Source of the DNA: Bacteroidota bacterium
Lineage (GTDB): Bacteria > Bacteroidota > Bacteroidia > Chitinophagales > Chitinophagaceae
DNA length: 64,000 bases
Assembly (NCBI GenBank): GCA_018266575.1
Contig: JAFEAE010000023.1
Location: 496,001-560,000, forward strand
Direction of reading: 5' to 3'
Made by a program: the position numbers and the translations under genes. This document shows, one piece after another, positions 13,986 through 25,200 of the stretch. How positions within the stretch are numbered: position 1 is the first letter of the stretch; every line of letters starts with the position of its first letter. The notes beneath the pieces were generated by a model. That model saw nothing but the letters and a program-made list of their open reading frames with translations. It did no database searches and had not been told where the DNA came from.

Positions 13986-15398
13986 ATGAAATGGAAACCC
14001 GGCATTCTGATCGTTATTATTTTTTCGATCGCATGCAATTCATTCGCACAAAAAAATAATATTGTTTACTGGCTTACCACCGGCGACAGTTCTGTAGTCT
14101 TCAAACAACAAAAGCCGCTTGTATTTTCATCCGCAAAAACTGTAACAATAATTCATGTGGATGATTCAAAGACTTATCAATCTATCGATGGCTTTGGTTT
14201 TGCATTAACACAAGGAAGTGCGCTTGCATTGCAAAAAATGAAAGCAGAAAAACGATCGCAGCTACTAAAAGAACTATTCAATACAGATGGTGATCATATT
14301 GGTGTGAGTTACATCCGGCTAAGCATTGCTTCATCGGACCTTAATGAAAAAGTTTTTTCGTATGATGACCTGCCCGATGGGGAGACAGATACGGCAATGA
14401 ATAAATTTGATCTTGGCCCTGATAAAAAAGATGTGATACCAATGATGAAAGAAATTCTAACAATCGCTCCATCAATAAAGATTCTTGGCTCGCCATGGTC
14501 GCCTCCGGCATGGATGAAAACAAATCACGATACAAGAGGCGGCCGGTTGATACCATCTTACTATCATGCCTATGCGAAATATTTGGTGAAATATATTTCA
14601 GGGATGAAAGCACAGGGAATTAATATTGATGCGATCACCGTACAGAATGAACCGCTTCATCCCGGCAATAACCCGAGTTTATTATTGACGGCACCCGAAG
14701 AAGCAGAGTTTGTAAAAAATCATTTAGGGCCGATGTTTGAAGAAGCATACATCAAAACAAAAATTTTAATTTACGATCATAATGCAGACCGCCCTGATTA
14801 CCCGATCTCGATACTTGATGACCCTGCGGCAAAAAAATATATCGATGGTTCTGCTTTTCATTTATACGGCGGAAAAATTGATGCACTGACCGATGTGCAC
14901 GATGCACATCCCGACCGCAATATTTATTTCACAGAACAAATGGTTGTACAGTTCGGAAGAAATAATAATCCGGGTGAGTTCAGGTTTTCCATTGCAGACC
15001 CTGTTACTGATCTTTTTATTGGCGCAACACGCAACTGGAGCAGGAATGTACTGGAATGGAACCTCGCAGCTAATTCCCAATTCACGCCTTTTACAGACCG
15101 CGGCGGCTGCGACATGTGCCAGGGTGCAGTTTCCATTGACGGCGATAGCGTGACACGGAATGTGGGTTATTATGCAATGGCACATGCATCAAAATTTGTG
15201 CGTCCGGGTTCTGTACGCATTGCAACAAATGAAACTGGTGCTGTACACAATGTTGCATTCAAAACGCCTGATGGAAAAATAGTGCTCATCGTTTCCAACA
15301 ATTCAAAACAGCAACAAACTTTTACAATACAGTATAAAAATAAAGCAGCAACAACAACATTGAGTGCAGGTTCGGTTGCAACTTATACCTGGAATTAA
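13986..15398 (+). CDS. Secreted glycoside hydrolase family 30
   Basis: I start at the ATG at 13986, which gives a signal peptide MKWKPGILIVIIFSIACNSFAQ; 470 residues. The GH30 core shows FGFALTQGSALAL, GSPWSPPAWMKTN, the acid/base E222 in TVQNEP and the nucleophile E317 in YFTEQ. A C-terminal beta-domain follows. Family members are glucosylceramidases, beta-1,6-glucanases or xylanases. Next to a GH5 with CBM6, a beta-1,6-glucan role is plausible but not shown. The GH5 gene starts eight bases after its stop, so they form an operon. Confidence 0.85.
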   Translation: MKWKPGILIVIIFSIACNSFAQKNNIVYWLTTGDSSVVFKQQKPLVFSSAKTVTIIHVDDSKTYQSIDGFGFALTQGSALALQKMKAEKRSQLLKELFNTDGDHIGVSYIRLSIASSDLNEKVFSYDDLPDGETDTAMNKFDLGPDKKDVIPMMKEILTIAPSIKILGSPWSPPAWMKTNHDTRGGRLIPSYYHAYAKYLVKYISGMKAQGINIDAITVQNEPLHPGNNPSLLLTAPEEAEFVKNHLGPMFEEAYIKTKILIYDHNADRPDYPISILDDPAAKKYIDGSAFHLYGGKIDALTDVHDAHPDRNIYFTEQMVVQFGRNNNPGEFRFSIADPVTDLFIGATRNWSRNVLEWNLAANSQFTPFTDRGGCDMCQGAVSIDGDSVTRNVGYYAMAHASKFVRPGSVRIATNETGAVHNVAFKTPDGKIVLIVSNNSKQQQTFTIQYKNKAATTTLSAGSVATYTWN

Positions 15399-15406
15399 TT
15401 CTTGTT

Positions 15407-17161
15407 ATGAAAAAAAGTATATACGGATTTTTAATTTTCGTTTTTGCATTTCACCAAGTGCATGCACAGGATTTTTTAAAAGCTGATGGAAAAAAAATTG
15501 TGAATGAAAAAGGAGAAAATATATTGTTGCGTGGGATCGGGCTCGGCGGATGGATGTTGCAGGAAGGATATATGCTAAGGCTGAATAACGACGGACAACA
15601 ACATAAAATACGTGAGCGCATCGAAGCCTTATTGAGCAAACAACAAACAGATGAGTTTTATGACATGTGGCTTTCGAACCACACTACAAAAGCGGATATA
15701 GATTTTTTAAAAAAATGCGGGTTCAACTCTGTGCGCCTGCCGATGCATTATGATTTATTTACACTCCCGTCTGATAAAGAACCTGTCGCTGGAAATAATA
15801 CATGGCTTACCAAAGGCTTTGCGCTTACAGATAGTTTGATCTCGTGGTGCAAGGCAAATGACATGTATGTGATACTTGACCTGCATGCAGCACCGGGCGG
15901 ACAAGGAAATGACCTGAATATTTCAGACCGCGACCCGTCAAAACCTTCTTTATGGCAAAGTGAAGCCGACCGGAAAAAAACGATTGCATTATGGCATCAG
16001 CTTGCCACGCGTTATGCAAACGAACCAACTGTTGCTGCGTATGATATTTTGAATGAACCTAACTGGGGTTTTGAGGATTCCGTGAATGATAAAAATGGCT
16101 TGGGCGAAAAAACAAATGCCCCACTAAAAAAGTTGTTGATCGCAATTACCAATACAATCCGCGAAGCAGATAAAAAGCACATCATCGTGATTGAAGGGAA
16201 CGGCTGGGGAAATAATTATAACGGAATGCTGGATGGTGGTTTATGGGATAAAAACATCGTGCTTAGTTTTCACAGGTATTGGAATTATAATGATGAAAGT
16301 TCTGTGAGGGATATCCTGAAAGCCCGTGAAAAATATAATGTGCCTGTATGGATCGGTGAAACAGGCGAAAATTCAAACTGCTGGTATACACAGGCAGTTC
16401 GTCTTTTTGAAACAAATAATATTGGTTGGTCGTGGTGGCCTTTGAAAAAATTAGGAGCGAATAATCCGCTACAAATAAAATCCAACCTGAATTATAACGA
16501 CCTGGTAAATTACTGGAATGGAAAAACAAATGAACCTCCTAAAGAAAGCAATGTATACAGCGGGTTACTTGAACTGGCAACATATACCAATTTCAAAAGT
16601 AATATCAAACATTATGATGTGGTTGATGCAATGATGCGCCAGCCATTCACAGATGAAACAAAACCGTTTAAGCTACATAAAATTTTTAACGGCGCAATTA
16701 TAAAAGCAGTTGACTATGATCTTGGGAAAAATGGTTTTGCCTATTATGATTTGGACACCGGCAATTATTATATTTCAAGCGGCAAACCAGGTGTTGGCAA
16801 CCGCGGTGGTGTGTACAGAAATGATGGTGTTGATATTTACCAGGATTCAAGCCACTATGAAAATTATTATGTGGGAAGTATGGAGAATGGGGAGTGGTTG
16901 CAATACACAATTAATGTAAAAGAAGATGCACGGTATACAATTTCACTTTTTGTTTCTTCCGTTAATGCAGATGGAAAAATTGCATTAACAGATAATAGTT
17001 CATCAATCGGAAATGTATTGCAGGTACCAGTTACAGGCGGAGAAAAAAACTGGAAGGTTGTAACGATAAACAAAGCAGTGTTGAAAAAGGGAATCCATCA
17101 TTTACGCATCAAAGCAATTAAAGGCGGGTTTACATTTAAAGAGATGCAGTTTGCAAAATAA
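15407..17161 (+). CDS. Secreted GH5 glucanase with C-terminal CBM6
   Basis: The 584-residue protein has a signal peptide ending at VHAQ, then a GH5 TIM barrel with LRGIGLGGWMLQEGY near residue 42, VRLPMHY, VILDLHAAPGGQG, the acid/base E217 in ILNEPNW and the nucleophile E318 in VWIGETGE. From about residue 430 a CBM6 beta-sandwich follows, with GVDIYQDSSHY and MENGEWLQYTI. The opening motif resembles exo-beta-1,3-glucanase-type GH5. Together with the upstream GH30 it suggests breakdown of beta-glucan, perhaps fungal or algal. Confidence 0.87.
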   Translation: MKKSIYGFLIFVFAFHQVHAQDFLKADGKKIVNEKGENILLRGIGLGGWMLQEGYMLRLNNDGQQHKIRERIEALLSKQQTDEFYDMWLSNHTTKADIDFLKKCGFNSVRLPMHYDLFTLPSDKEPVAGNNTWLTKGFALTDSLISWCKANDMYVILDLHAAPGGQGNDLNISDRDPSKPSLWQSEADRKKTIALWHQLATRYANEPTVAAYDILNEPNWGFEDSVNDKNGLGEKTNAPLKKLLIAITNTIREADKKHIIVIEGNGWGNNYNGMLDGGLWDKNIVLSFHRYWNYNDESSVRDILKAREKYNVPVWIGETGENSNCWYTQAVRLFETNNIGWSWWPLKKLGANNPLQIKSNLNYNDLVNYWNGKTNEPPKESNVYSGLLELATYTNFKSNIKHYDVVDAMMRQPFTDETKPFKLHKIFNGAIIKAVDYDLGKNGFAYYDLDTGNYYISSGKPGVGNRGGVYRNDGVDIYQDSSHYENYYVGSMENGEWLQYTINVKEDARYTISLFVSSVNADGKIALTDNSSSIGNVLQVPVTGGEKNWKVVTINKAVLKKGIHHLRIKAIKGGFTFKEMQFAK

Positions 17162-17165
17162 TTAT

Positions 17166-17768
17166 TTAATAAAAGCTGTAAGAGATAAGTGTGTAAGAAT
17201 CCGAAATGAATGTGGCGCCAGAGAATGTTTTCCAGATATCTCGTCCTTTAATGATCCCTTTGCCTTTTGTAAAATATAATTCTTCCAGCCTGTAACCGGC
17301 AAGTGAACCATCATTGTAGGTGATTATTGTTCTGTAAGAAGGGAAATTTGTAAAATTAATCACGCGTGTATTAATTACAGAAGTTAATGTATCCCCATAA
17401 TACGAATTTGTAATAAAAGGCTCGCTTGTGTCCATAGGCCATTTGGACAATAATGCTTCGCCGGGACCTTCTATAATAAATACACTGCTATCGTTGGAGC
17501 GGATGACAAATATCGAATCATCAAACTGGTCTGTTATCGGCGTATAAGTCTGTCCTTTGAATTGAAATGGCTTAATTGTTTTCAGGCGGAAAGTATCTTT
17601 ACCAACATAGGTTCCATCAACATCATAAAAACTATCTGCATAAATCCATACATTACCTTGTGCCAGCGGATACATTTCATTGCTTTGTTTCATAGTCAGG
17701 ACATCCGCCTTTTTACAGGAAAAAAAGACCAGCAAACAGGAAAAGAAAAAAAGAAAAATGTTCTTCAT
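17166..17768 (-). CDS. Lipoprotein of unknown function
   Basis: From the ATG at 17768 the protein has 200 residues and a lipoprotein signal MKNIFLFFFSCLLVFFSCKK, with the acylated cysteine in FFSC. The mature part starts with MYPLAQGNVWIYADSFYDVDG, a segment seen in many Bacteroidota lipoproteins of unknown role, and is rich in beta strands. It is convergent with the GH5 gene, four bases apart, so the pair share their 3' region. Confidence 0.7.
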   Translation of the reverse strand: MKNIFLFFFSCLLVFFSCKKADVLTMKQSNEMYPLAQGNVWIYADSFYDVDGTYVGKDTFRLKTIKPFQFKGQTYTPITDQFDDSIFVIRSNDSSVFIIEGPGEALLSKWPMDTSEPFITNSYYGDTLTSVINTRVINFTNFPSYRTIITYNDGSLAGYRLEELYFTKGKGIIKGRDIWKTFSGATFISDSYTLISYSFY

Positions 17769-18181
17769 AACCAATTAGCATTTATATTTCCATTCTTGCT
17801 AATACTTACAGACTAAAGCCTCGCAGTCGGAGAGCTTATCTAAATTAAAAATTAAAATCAACAAAAGCGCCTTTTGTAGAAACGGCCTGAAACCACAAAA
17901 GGTTTTCTAAACCGAAAATATTACCTGACAGAAGAGCTATTTAAAAGTGAGTTTGGGGTAATAAATTTGCAAAGTAATAATTCCACAATACGGAATATTG
18001 TCGGCCAGTTACTGAAGTTAAGCACTATTCAAAGCTAATCCTCATTTCGAATTTCGCTTCATGCGCTAAAATACCAGGATGTCAATGCGGGATGAAAAAT
18101 CTTATGGCAACTTGCCGGCAACAAATCTCTCAATGCGCCGGGGAAATGACGTTGACAAGTTTGGCTTATCTATAACTCACG
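17769..18181. other. Non-coding stretch, about 410 bases
   Basis: I see no supported gene, RNA or clear repeat. The part from 18050 to 18150 is richer in GC and contains TCAATGCGGGATG and CAATGCGCCGGGG, reminiscent of decayed intergenic repeats. Confidence 0.3.
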
Positions 18182-18424
18182 TTATTTTAATGAAGGATAG
18201 TCCCTTTTGGAAAATAATTTTTGCTTAATATACAAATATGCCGCTTCTACTTTTCCTTCTTCAAGCACCGGGATTTGTTTCCAGAATAGATTTATGGTTT
18301 CTAATTGGGGTTCAATGGCGGGATTATCACGCACAAAAACGCGCAGTTCCTGCAATTCCGATGCAGAAATCTCGCCTGCGAGCTTTTTTGCAAACAAAAA
18401 CCAGATGATATCCGGAACTTCCAT
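18182..18424 (-). CDS. Small protein resembling an anti-sigma (FecR) N-terminal region
   Basis: The 80-residue soluble protein contains LFAKKLAGEISASELQELRVFVRDNP, which resembles the N-terminal helical domain of Bacteroidota FecR-type anti-sigma factors. There is no membrane segment or FecR domain after it, and no sigma factor nearby. It could be a free-standing domain or a remnant. The ATG at 18424 fits the start of homologous domains. Confidence 0.5.
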   Translation of the reverse strand: MEVPDIIWFLFAKKLAGEISASELQELRVFVRDNPAIEPQLETINLFWKQIPVLEEGKVEAAYLYIKQKLFSKRDYPSLK

Positions 18425-18488
18425 ATATTATATAGACGCAGCAGAAAATGAAATGTTGCAGCAAAATGGAAAGAATTTAAAAAAATAT

Positions 18489-18534
18489 TGCCACAGATTC
18501 ACAGATTAAGGAATAAATCTGTGAATCTGTGGCA
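18489..18534 (-). terminator. Terminator of the RND efflux operon
   Basis: A perfect 19-bp stem (18489-18507 with 18516-18534; arm TGCCACAGATTCACAGATT) with an eight-base loop is followed, on the minus strand, by ATATTTTTTTAA. It lies about 100 bases after the stop of the last RND gene. The CACAGATTCACAGATT type of arm is common in dispersed intergenic hairpins. Confidence 0.7.
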
Positions 18535-18631
18535 TTTATTCCGGCAAAATCAGGATACCTCTTTTGTTATATGGAAATATTAAATTTATTTTCTTATTAG
18601 CGGATATACTAACGCCGATATATAACCGAAA

Positions 18632-21600
18632 TTATTTCTTTTCCTGTTCCGGGGTATTTTCTGTATGTGCCTGTGCAAATTCATACTCCAGTTCCGGATC
18701 AATATTCTGCTCTTCTACTTTCTTTTCCTTCTCTAACAAATCTTCATGGTGCGCCTGCAGCCAGGCTAATTTTTTCTTTCCATAAGAAAAACGGGTGAAC
18801 AATACAAAGAGCACCGGAACAATAAAAATGGAAATAGTAGATGAAGCGATCATTCCGCCCAAAACAGTAAAACCGATTGTATTGCGTGAAGTGCCACCTG
18901 CACCTGTTGCCAAAGCCAATGGCAATACGCCCAATATAAATGCAAGCGAAGTCATAATGATCGGGCGTAAACGCAAGCGTACTGCATCTAATGTTGATTT
19001 TATTAACTCCTCGCCACGGTCAACCCTGATTTTTGCAAACTCAACAATAAGTATCGCGTTCTTTGCAGATAACCCGATAAGAGTAATCAATCCGATTTGT
19101 GCATAGATATTATTTGTTAACGGTGGTATGCATGTAAGTGCAAGTATTGCACCGAATGCACTGATCGGGAATGCCAGCATCACAGCTAATGGAACAGACC
19201 AGCTTTCATACAATGCTGCTAAGAAAAGAAACACGAAAATGATGCAAAATGCAAAGATGTAAAATGTCAGAGAGCCTGCCCGAATTTCTTCATAACTCAA
19301 TCCCGAAAAATCATACGTATACCCGCGGGGTAAAACTTTTGCTGCAATTTCTTTAAGCGCCTCAATACTTTGCCCGCTGCTATATCCCGGCGGGATCGAT
19401 CCATCTACTTCTGCAGAACGGAAAATATTAAAGTGTGAAATCAGTGGTGCTGCAATATCCGGTTTATAACTGATGAGTGTGCTTAACGGAAGCATTGATC
19501 CGGCGCGGTTGCGCACATAATATTTATTCATATCAGATATCATGGCGCGGTACATGGTATCGGCTTGTATCACTACATGATACGTTTGATTGTACAACGT
19601 AAAATTTCCCACGAACAAACTTCCCATAAATGCCTGCATGGTTGTAAATACATCGGAAATATTCACACCCAGTTTTTCACACTTCTCCCTGTCAACAGTA
19701 AGGTTATAACTTGGTGTGTGTGCAGAAAAATAACAAACCGCAGTGGATGTTGCAGGGTTTTTTTTCGCTGCAGCAACAAAATTGTTCACTACTTTTTCAA
19801 ACGCATGGATATCGTCGGTTGAGCTCCCTTGTTCTATCTGGAATGCAAACCCTGCAGCAATACCTATTCCGCGGATTGGTGGTGGCGGAATAACATTAAC
19901 ATTCGCATTTTTAATTCCGGCAGCAGCCACACCTTTTTTAATAGCAGCCATGATGCCGAGTATCTTCACACTATCTGCTTTGCGGTTGTCCCAGGGCTTC
20001 AGCATAATAAACGCCGAACCTGCGTTGGATGTAGCACCTCCATTGAGGATATTATACCCGGAAACTGCTGTATAGTGTAAAATGCCGGGAGTAGAACTTA
20101 GTACATGCATTAATTTGTTCAGCACATTTACCGATTGCACTGTTGCAGATGCATCGGGCAACTGATAGGTAACAAACAACCTTCCGCCATCTTCAGGTGG
20201 CACAAACCCGGATGGTTTTATTTTGAACAAATAATAAGCACCAAGGCAGATGCACAATAAAATAACAACAACCAATTGCGAATACCTGATGCTTCTGCGA
20301 ACACCATTGGTATACCTGATCGTAAACTTCTCAAACCATTTGTCAAAACGATAGAAAAATTTATCCAACAGGTTTTTTTTCTTGCCAACTTGAGTAGGTT
20401 TTAACAACAACGTGCAAAGCGCGGGTGTCAATGATAATGCAATGAAGGCAGAAAGTATAACGGAGATGGCTATCGTAATTGCGAATTGCTGGTACAACCT
20501 GCCGACAATGCCCGGGATAAAACCAACCGGAACAAACACTGCAGCCAATATCAATGCAATAGCAACCACCGGCGCAGAAATTTCTTTCATGGCATGGTAG
20601 GTCGCTTCTTTCGGCGACATTTTTTTGTCATCAATATAATGCTGTACCGCTTCCACTACAATGATTGCATCATCTACCACAATTCCGATCGCTAATACAA
20701 AACCAAACATTGTTAGTGTGTTGATCGTAAACCCAAGAGGAATAAAAAAACAAAATGTTGAGAGGATCGAGACCGGTATTGCCAGTATCGGGATAATTGC
20801 AGAACGCCAGTTTTGCAGAAAGAAAAACACAACAAGGGCAACAAGGGCAAGCGCTTTCAGCAATGTATCTACCACTTCATGCATCGAAACACGAATGATG
20901 GTTATCGATTCAAACGGAACTACATAATCCACATCCGTAGGAAACGATTTTTTCAATTGTTTTAATGCGGCATAAACATTGTCGGCTGTTTCCAAAGCAT
21001 TGCTCCCCGGCGATTGATAAACCATCAGCAACGAACATCTTTTGCCGTCGACAAATGCATTGCTGGAGAATGTAAATTTTCCCAATTCCACCCGGGCAAT
21101 GTCTTTCAGGTAAACCAATTCGCCTGTCAGCGGATTTGATTTCACAATTATCTTTTCATAATCCTCCGGCTTGCTCAGCATTCCGTTTACTAAAATGCTT
21201 GTTTCCAGCGTTTGTGTAACCGGCTGGGGCGGGGCACCTACAGCACCTGCAGCCACATATACATTTTGTGCATTCAATGCGGCAATAACATCACCAGGTG
21301 TTAAATTGTATGAAGCCATTTTATCCGGGTTCATCCAGATGCGCATACTAAACTGGTCTGTCCGTGCACTTACATCGCCAACTCCAGGCACACGCAGTAT
21401 CGCATTTTCAATAAAAACATTGGTATAGTTGTCAAGAAAGGTAATGTTGTGCGATCCTTTGGGAGAGAAAACGGCAATCAGCATTAACTGGTCAGGGTTG
21501 CTGGCGCGTATATTCAATCCAAGTTTACTTACCACAGAAGGCAGTTGCGGTTTTGCAATGCCTACACGGTTCTGAACATTCAGTGCCGCAATATGTACAT

Positions 21601-21898
21601 TCGTTCCAACCTTATATGTAACGCGTATACTTACTCCGCCTGTATTCGTGCTTGTGCTTTGCATATACTCCATACCCGGCGATCCGTTCACCTGCTCTTC
21701 AACAGGAATTGCAACGGTCTGCTCCACAGTTTGAGCATCAGCACCTGTATACGATCCATACACGGAAACACTCGGTGGTGAAATATTCGGGTATTGGTCA
21801 ACTGCAAGGTTGAAAGCGCAGATCGTTCCCGAAATAATTAATACCAACGAAATAACTATTGCAGTAACCGGTCTTTTTATAAATGTATTCGCGATCAT
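18632..21898 (-). CDS. RND efflux pump inner-membrane subunit (HAE1/AcrB type), second copy
   Basis: From the ATG at 21898 the protein has 1088 residues and begins MIANTFIKRPVTAIVISLVL, the usual start of HAE1 transporters. Twelve transmembrane helices surround two large periplasmic loops. The proton-relay pair is in GFVLAIGIVVDDAIIVVEA, and GGMIASSTISIFIVPVLF closes the protein. It forms trimers that pump drugs or other small molecules with the adaptor and TolC channel encoded upstream. It is a close paralogue of the neighbouring 22263 gene. An upstream in-frame codon at 21955 is less likely. Confidence 0.93.
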   Translation of the reverse strand: MIANTFIKRPVTAIVISLVLIISGTICAFNLAVDQYPNISPPSVSVYGSYTGADAQTVEQTVAIPVEEQVNGSPGMEYMQSTSTNTGGVSIRVTYKVGTNVHIAALNVQNRVGIAKPQLPSVVSKLGLNIRASNPDQLMLIAVFSPKGSHNITFLDNYTNVFIENAILRVPGVGDVSARTDQFSMRIWMNPDKMASYNLTPGDVIAALNAQNVYVAAGAVGAPPQPVTQTLETSILVNGMLSKPEDYEKIIVKSNPLTGELVYLKDIARVELGKFTFSSNAFVDGKRCSLLMVYQSPGSNALETADNVYAALKQLKKSFPTDVDYVVPFESITIIRVSMHEVVDTLLKALALVALVVFFFLQNWRSAIIPILAIPVSILSTFCFFIPLGFTINTLTMFGFVLAIGIVVDDAIIVVEAVQHYIDDKKMSPKEATYHAMKEISAPVVAIALILAAVFVPVGFIPGIVGRLYQQFAITIAISVILSAFIALSLTPALCTLLLKPTQVGKKKNLLDKFFYRFDKWFEKFTIRYTNGVRRSIRYSQLVVVILLCICLGAYYLFKIKPSGFVPPEDGGRLFVTYQLPDASATVQSVNVLNKLMHVLSSTPGILHYTAVSGYNILNGGATSNAGSAFIMLKPWDNRKADSVKILGIMAAIKKGVAAAGIKNANVNVIPPPPIRGIGIAAGFAFQIEQGSSTDDIHAFEKVVNNFVAAAKKNPATSTAVCYFSAHTPSYNLTVDREKCEKLGVNISDVFTTMQAFMGSLFVGNFTLYNQTYHVVIQADTMYRAMISDMNKYYVRNRAGSMLPLSTLISYKPDIAAPLISHFNIFRSAEVDGSIPPGYSSGQSIEALKEIAAKVLPRGYTYDFSGLSYEEIRAGSLTFYIFAFCIIFVFLFLAALYESWSVPLAVMLAFPISAFGAILALTCIPPLTNNIYAQIGLITLIGLSAKNAILIVEFAKIRVDRGEELIKSTLDAVRLRLRPIIMTSLAFILGVLPLALATGAGGTSRNTIGFTVLGGMIASSTISIFIVPVLFVLFTRFSYGKKKLAWLQAHHEDLLEKEKKVEEQNIDPELEYEFAQAHTENTPEQEKK

Positions 21899-21955
21899 CT
21901 TCGAGTCGTAAGTTGTATGTGACAAAGGCAAGTCTTGCTCGCTTACTTCACACAA

Positions 21956-22262
21956 AAAATTTTTTCGATTTACAATTCAACCATCTGCTAACTTCTATAT
22001 TCTAACTTCTTTCTTCTTTTTATGATTCCAGCTTCAGTAACTCCGGTTGAACATTCTTGCGTCGCAATCCGTTCATCAGTTGTACTACTATGAAGCAATT
22101 GCCTGAACTATGATTTTTTTGATTGAATGAATACTAAGATTTTTTGAGAGCGCAGAATTTTCTCCGTTCACCTCTGTACAAAACTCTGAGTCACTCTGTG
22201 CTCAATTCTTAATTACTAATTACAATCTTCATCAATCCCAAAAATCTCCTCCAAACCCCAGT
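21956..22262. other. Spacer between the two RND genes
   Basis: About 300 bases without a gene. It contains CATTCTTGCGTCGCAATC near 22051-22068, similar to a segment near 9757, and otherwise looks like decayed sequence. A second promoter for the downstream RND gene is possible but not visible. Confidence 0.35.
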
Positions 22263-25200
22263 TCAGGCATTCACATCTCCCATATTCTCCTGGTGTTCTT
22301 CTCGAGCTTTTTCAATTTCATATTCCAGTTCTGCATCTATATCCTGGCGTTCTACTTTTCTGGCTTTCTCCATTAACTCATCATGATGCGCTTTCAACCA
22401 TTCTAATTTTTCTTTTCCATAAGAAAGCCTGGTGATCACTACAAATAAAACCGGCACAACAAAAATCGCAATCGTCGATGCGGCAGTCATTCCACCCAAA
22501 ACTGTATAACCGATCGTTCTTCTTGCAATTGCGCCTGCACCTGTCGCCAGCACTAATGGAAGCACACCAAGAATAAATGCCAACGACGTCATAACAATCG
22601 GGCGTAACCGAAGTTTCACGGCCTCCAAAGTGGATTGCAACAGATCTTCACCACGGTCTACCCTTATTTTTGCAAACTCCACAATTAATATAGCATTCTT
22701 TGCGGCCAAGCCAATCAATGTGATCAACCCAATTTGCGCATATACATTATCGGTAAGGCTTGGCACTAATTCTAACGTAAGGATGGCGCCGAATGCACCA
22801 ACAGGAACAGCAAGTAAAACGGAGAATGGAACCGACCAGCTTTCATACAATGCGGCAAGAAAAAGAAACACGAATGTAATCGAGAACAAGAAAATATAAA
22901 TCGTTGTTGAACCTGCTCTTATTTCTTCATAACTCAATCCTGAAAATTCATAATTATAGCCTTCAGGAAGAACATGGTTTGCAATTGCTATCAATGAATC
23001 GGTTGCCTGTGTACTACTGAAACCTGTTGCTGATGCACCATCAACTTCTGCAGAGCGGAAAATATTAAAATGAGAGATAAGCGGTGCCGTTTCTGTTGGT
23101 TTATAACTGATCAATGTTCCCAGTGGTACCATTGCACTGTCCTGGTTGCGTACATAATATTTATCCATATCAGTTATCAACGTGCGGAATGCTGTATCAG
23201 CCTGCACTACCACATGGAATGTTCTGTTGTACACTGTAAAATCATTGATGTATAAACTTCCCATGAATGCCTGGATGGTGGTGAATACATCACCGATATT
23301 CACACCAAGTTTTTCACATTTTTCCCTGTCCACTGTAAGATTATAACTCGGCGTATGTGAAGAATAAAAAGTAAATGCGTTGGCAATTGCAGGGTTTTTA
23401 TTTGCTTCAGTAATAAATTTATCTACTACATTTTCGAATGCATGCAAATCGTCATTGGTTGCACGTTGCTCTATCTGCATGCTAAAACCAACAGTTTCAC
23501 CAATGCCCGGGATCGGTGAGGGTTGTATCACTTCAACATTTGCATTTTTTATTCCTGCATCTGCGATTCGTTTTTGCATTACATTAATAATGCCGGGCAC
23601 TTGCTGGTCATCATCACTGCGTTCGTCCCACGGTTTCAATTGTACATAAATAGTTCCTGCATTGGAGTTGGTTGCATTGTTCACTACATTCAATCCTGAT
23701 AATGCAGCATAGTGTGCAACCCCGGGAGTTTCTGTTACCACCTTCATTAGCTTTTGCATCACATCAACAGATGCAGTTGTTGATGATGCAGGCGGCAATT
23801 GAAAGGTTACATATAAATTACCATCATCTTCCGAAGGGATAAACCCTGTTGGTTTATGTTGAAAAAGAAAATAAGCGCCTGCGCACAAACAGATCAACAT
23901 GATCACCACATATCGCGAAGCTTTAATACTTCTCTTTACACCGTTTGTATATTTTTCCGTGACCTTATCAAACCATGTATTGAATTTCTCAAACATCCTG
24001 TCCAATCCTTTTTTCTTTTTCCCAGGATCGGAAGGTTTTAATAACAATGTACATAACGCCGGTGTTAATGATAATGCAATGAAGGCAGACAATATAACGG
24101 AGATGGCTATCGTAATAGCGAATTGCTGATATAACCTTCCAACGATTCCGGGAATAAATCCGACAGGAACAAACACGGCAGCAAGTATCAATGCAATTGC
24201 AACAACAGGTGCGGAAATATCTTTCATCGCATGATAGGTTGCTTCTTTCGGCGACATTTTTTGCTCATCGATATAATGCTGTACGGCTTCTACCACAATG
24301 ATGGCATCATCCACCACAATACCAATGGCAAGTACAAAACCAAACATCGTTAATGTGTTGATCGTAAACCCAAGCGGTATAAAAAAAATAAATGTGCCGA
24401 GAATAGAAACCGGAATGGCAAGAACAGGAATTAAGGTAGAACGGAAATTCTGCAGGAATAAAAATACTACAATAGCAACAAGCCCCAATGTTTTTAAAAG
24501 TGTACCGACAACATCGGCCATTGAAACTTTTACTACCGTTACCGATTCAAATGGTACGGAATATTCCACATCAGCAGGAAAAGATTTTTTAAGCAGTTCC
24601 AGTTCTTTATAAATCCCTTTGGCAGTTTCCAGTGCATTGCTTCCCGGCGACTGGTAAATGCGCAGAAAAGATGCGCGGTGCCCATCTACAAACGAATTGC
24701 TTGAAAAAGTAAACTTACCTAATTCAACCCGTGCTACATCTTTCAGGTAAACAAGTTCACCGGTTGCAGGCAAATTTTTTACGATGATGTTTTCAAACTC
24801 AGAAACCTTGCTAAGCCTTCCATTCACTAAAATACCAATCTCAAAAGTTTGTGTTTTTTGTTGTGGCGGAACACCTGCAGAGCCTGCAGCAACCTGCACG
24901 TTTTGTGCATTAAGAGCATTGATGACGTCTTGTGGTGTCAGGCCATACGCAGCCATTTTCTGCGGGTTCATCCAGATGCGCATACTGAAATCATCCGTGA
25001 ACCGGTTGATGCTGCTCACCCCCGGCACACGTAATAACGCATCCTGGATAAATACGTTGGTATAGTTATCTAAGAAAGTAATGTTGTGTGTATTTTTTGG
25101 CGCATATACAGCAACCATCATCAGCATGCTGGGGTTTACTGCCCTAACGGTGATGCCTAACCGGCTTGCAACAGCCGGCAATAACGGCGAGGCGATGCTT

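Noticed and set aside
14862..15185. Cysteine/histidine-rich antisense frame in the GH30 gene
   Set aside because: Shadow of the GH30 coding sequence on the opposite strand.
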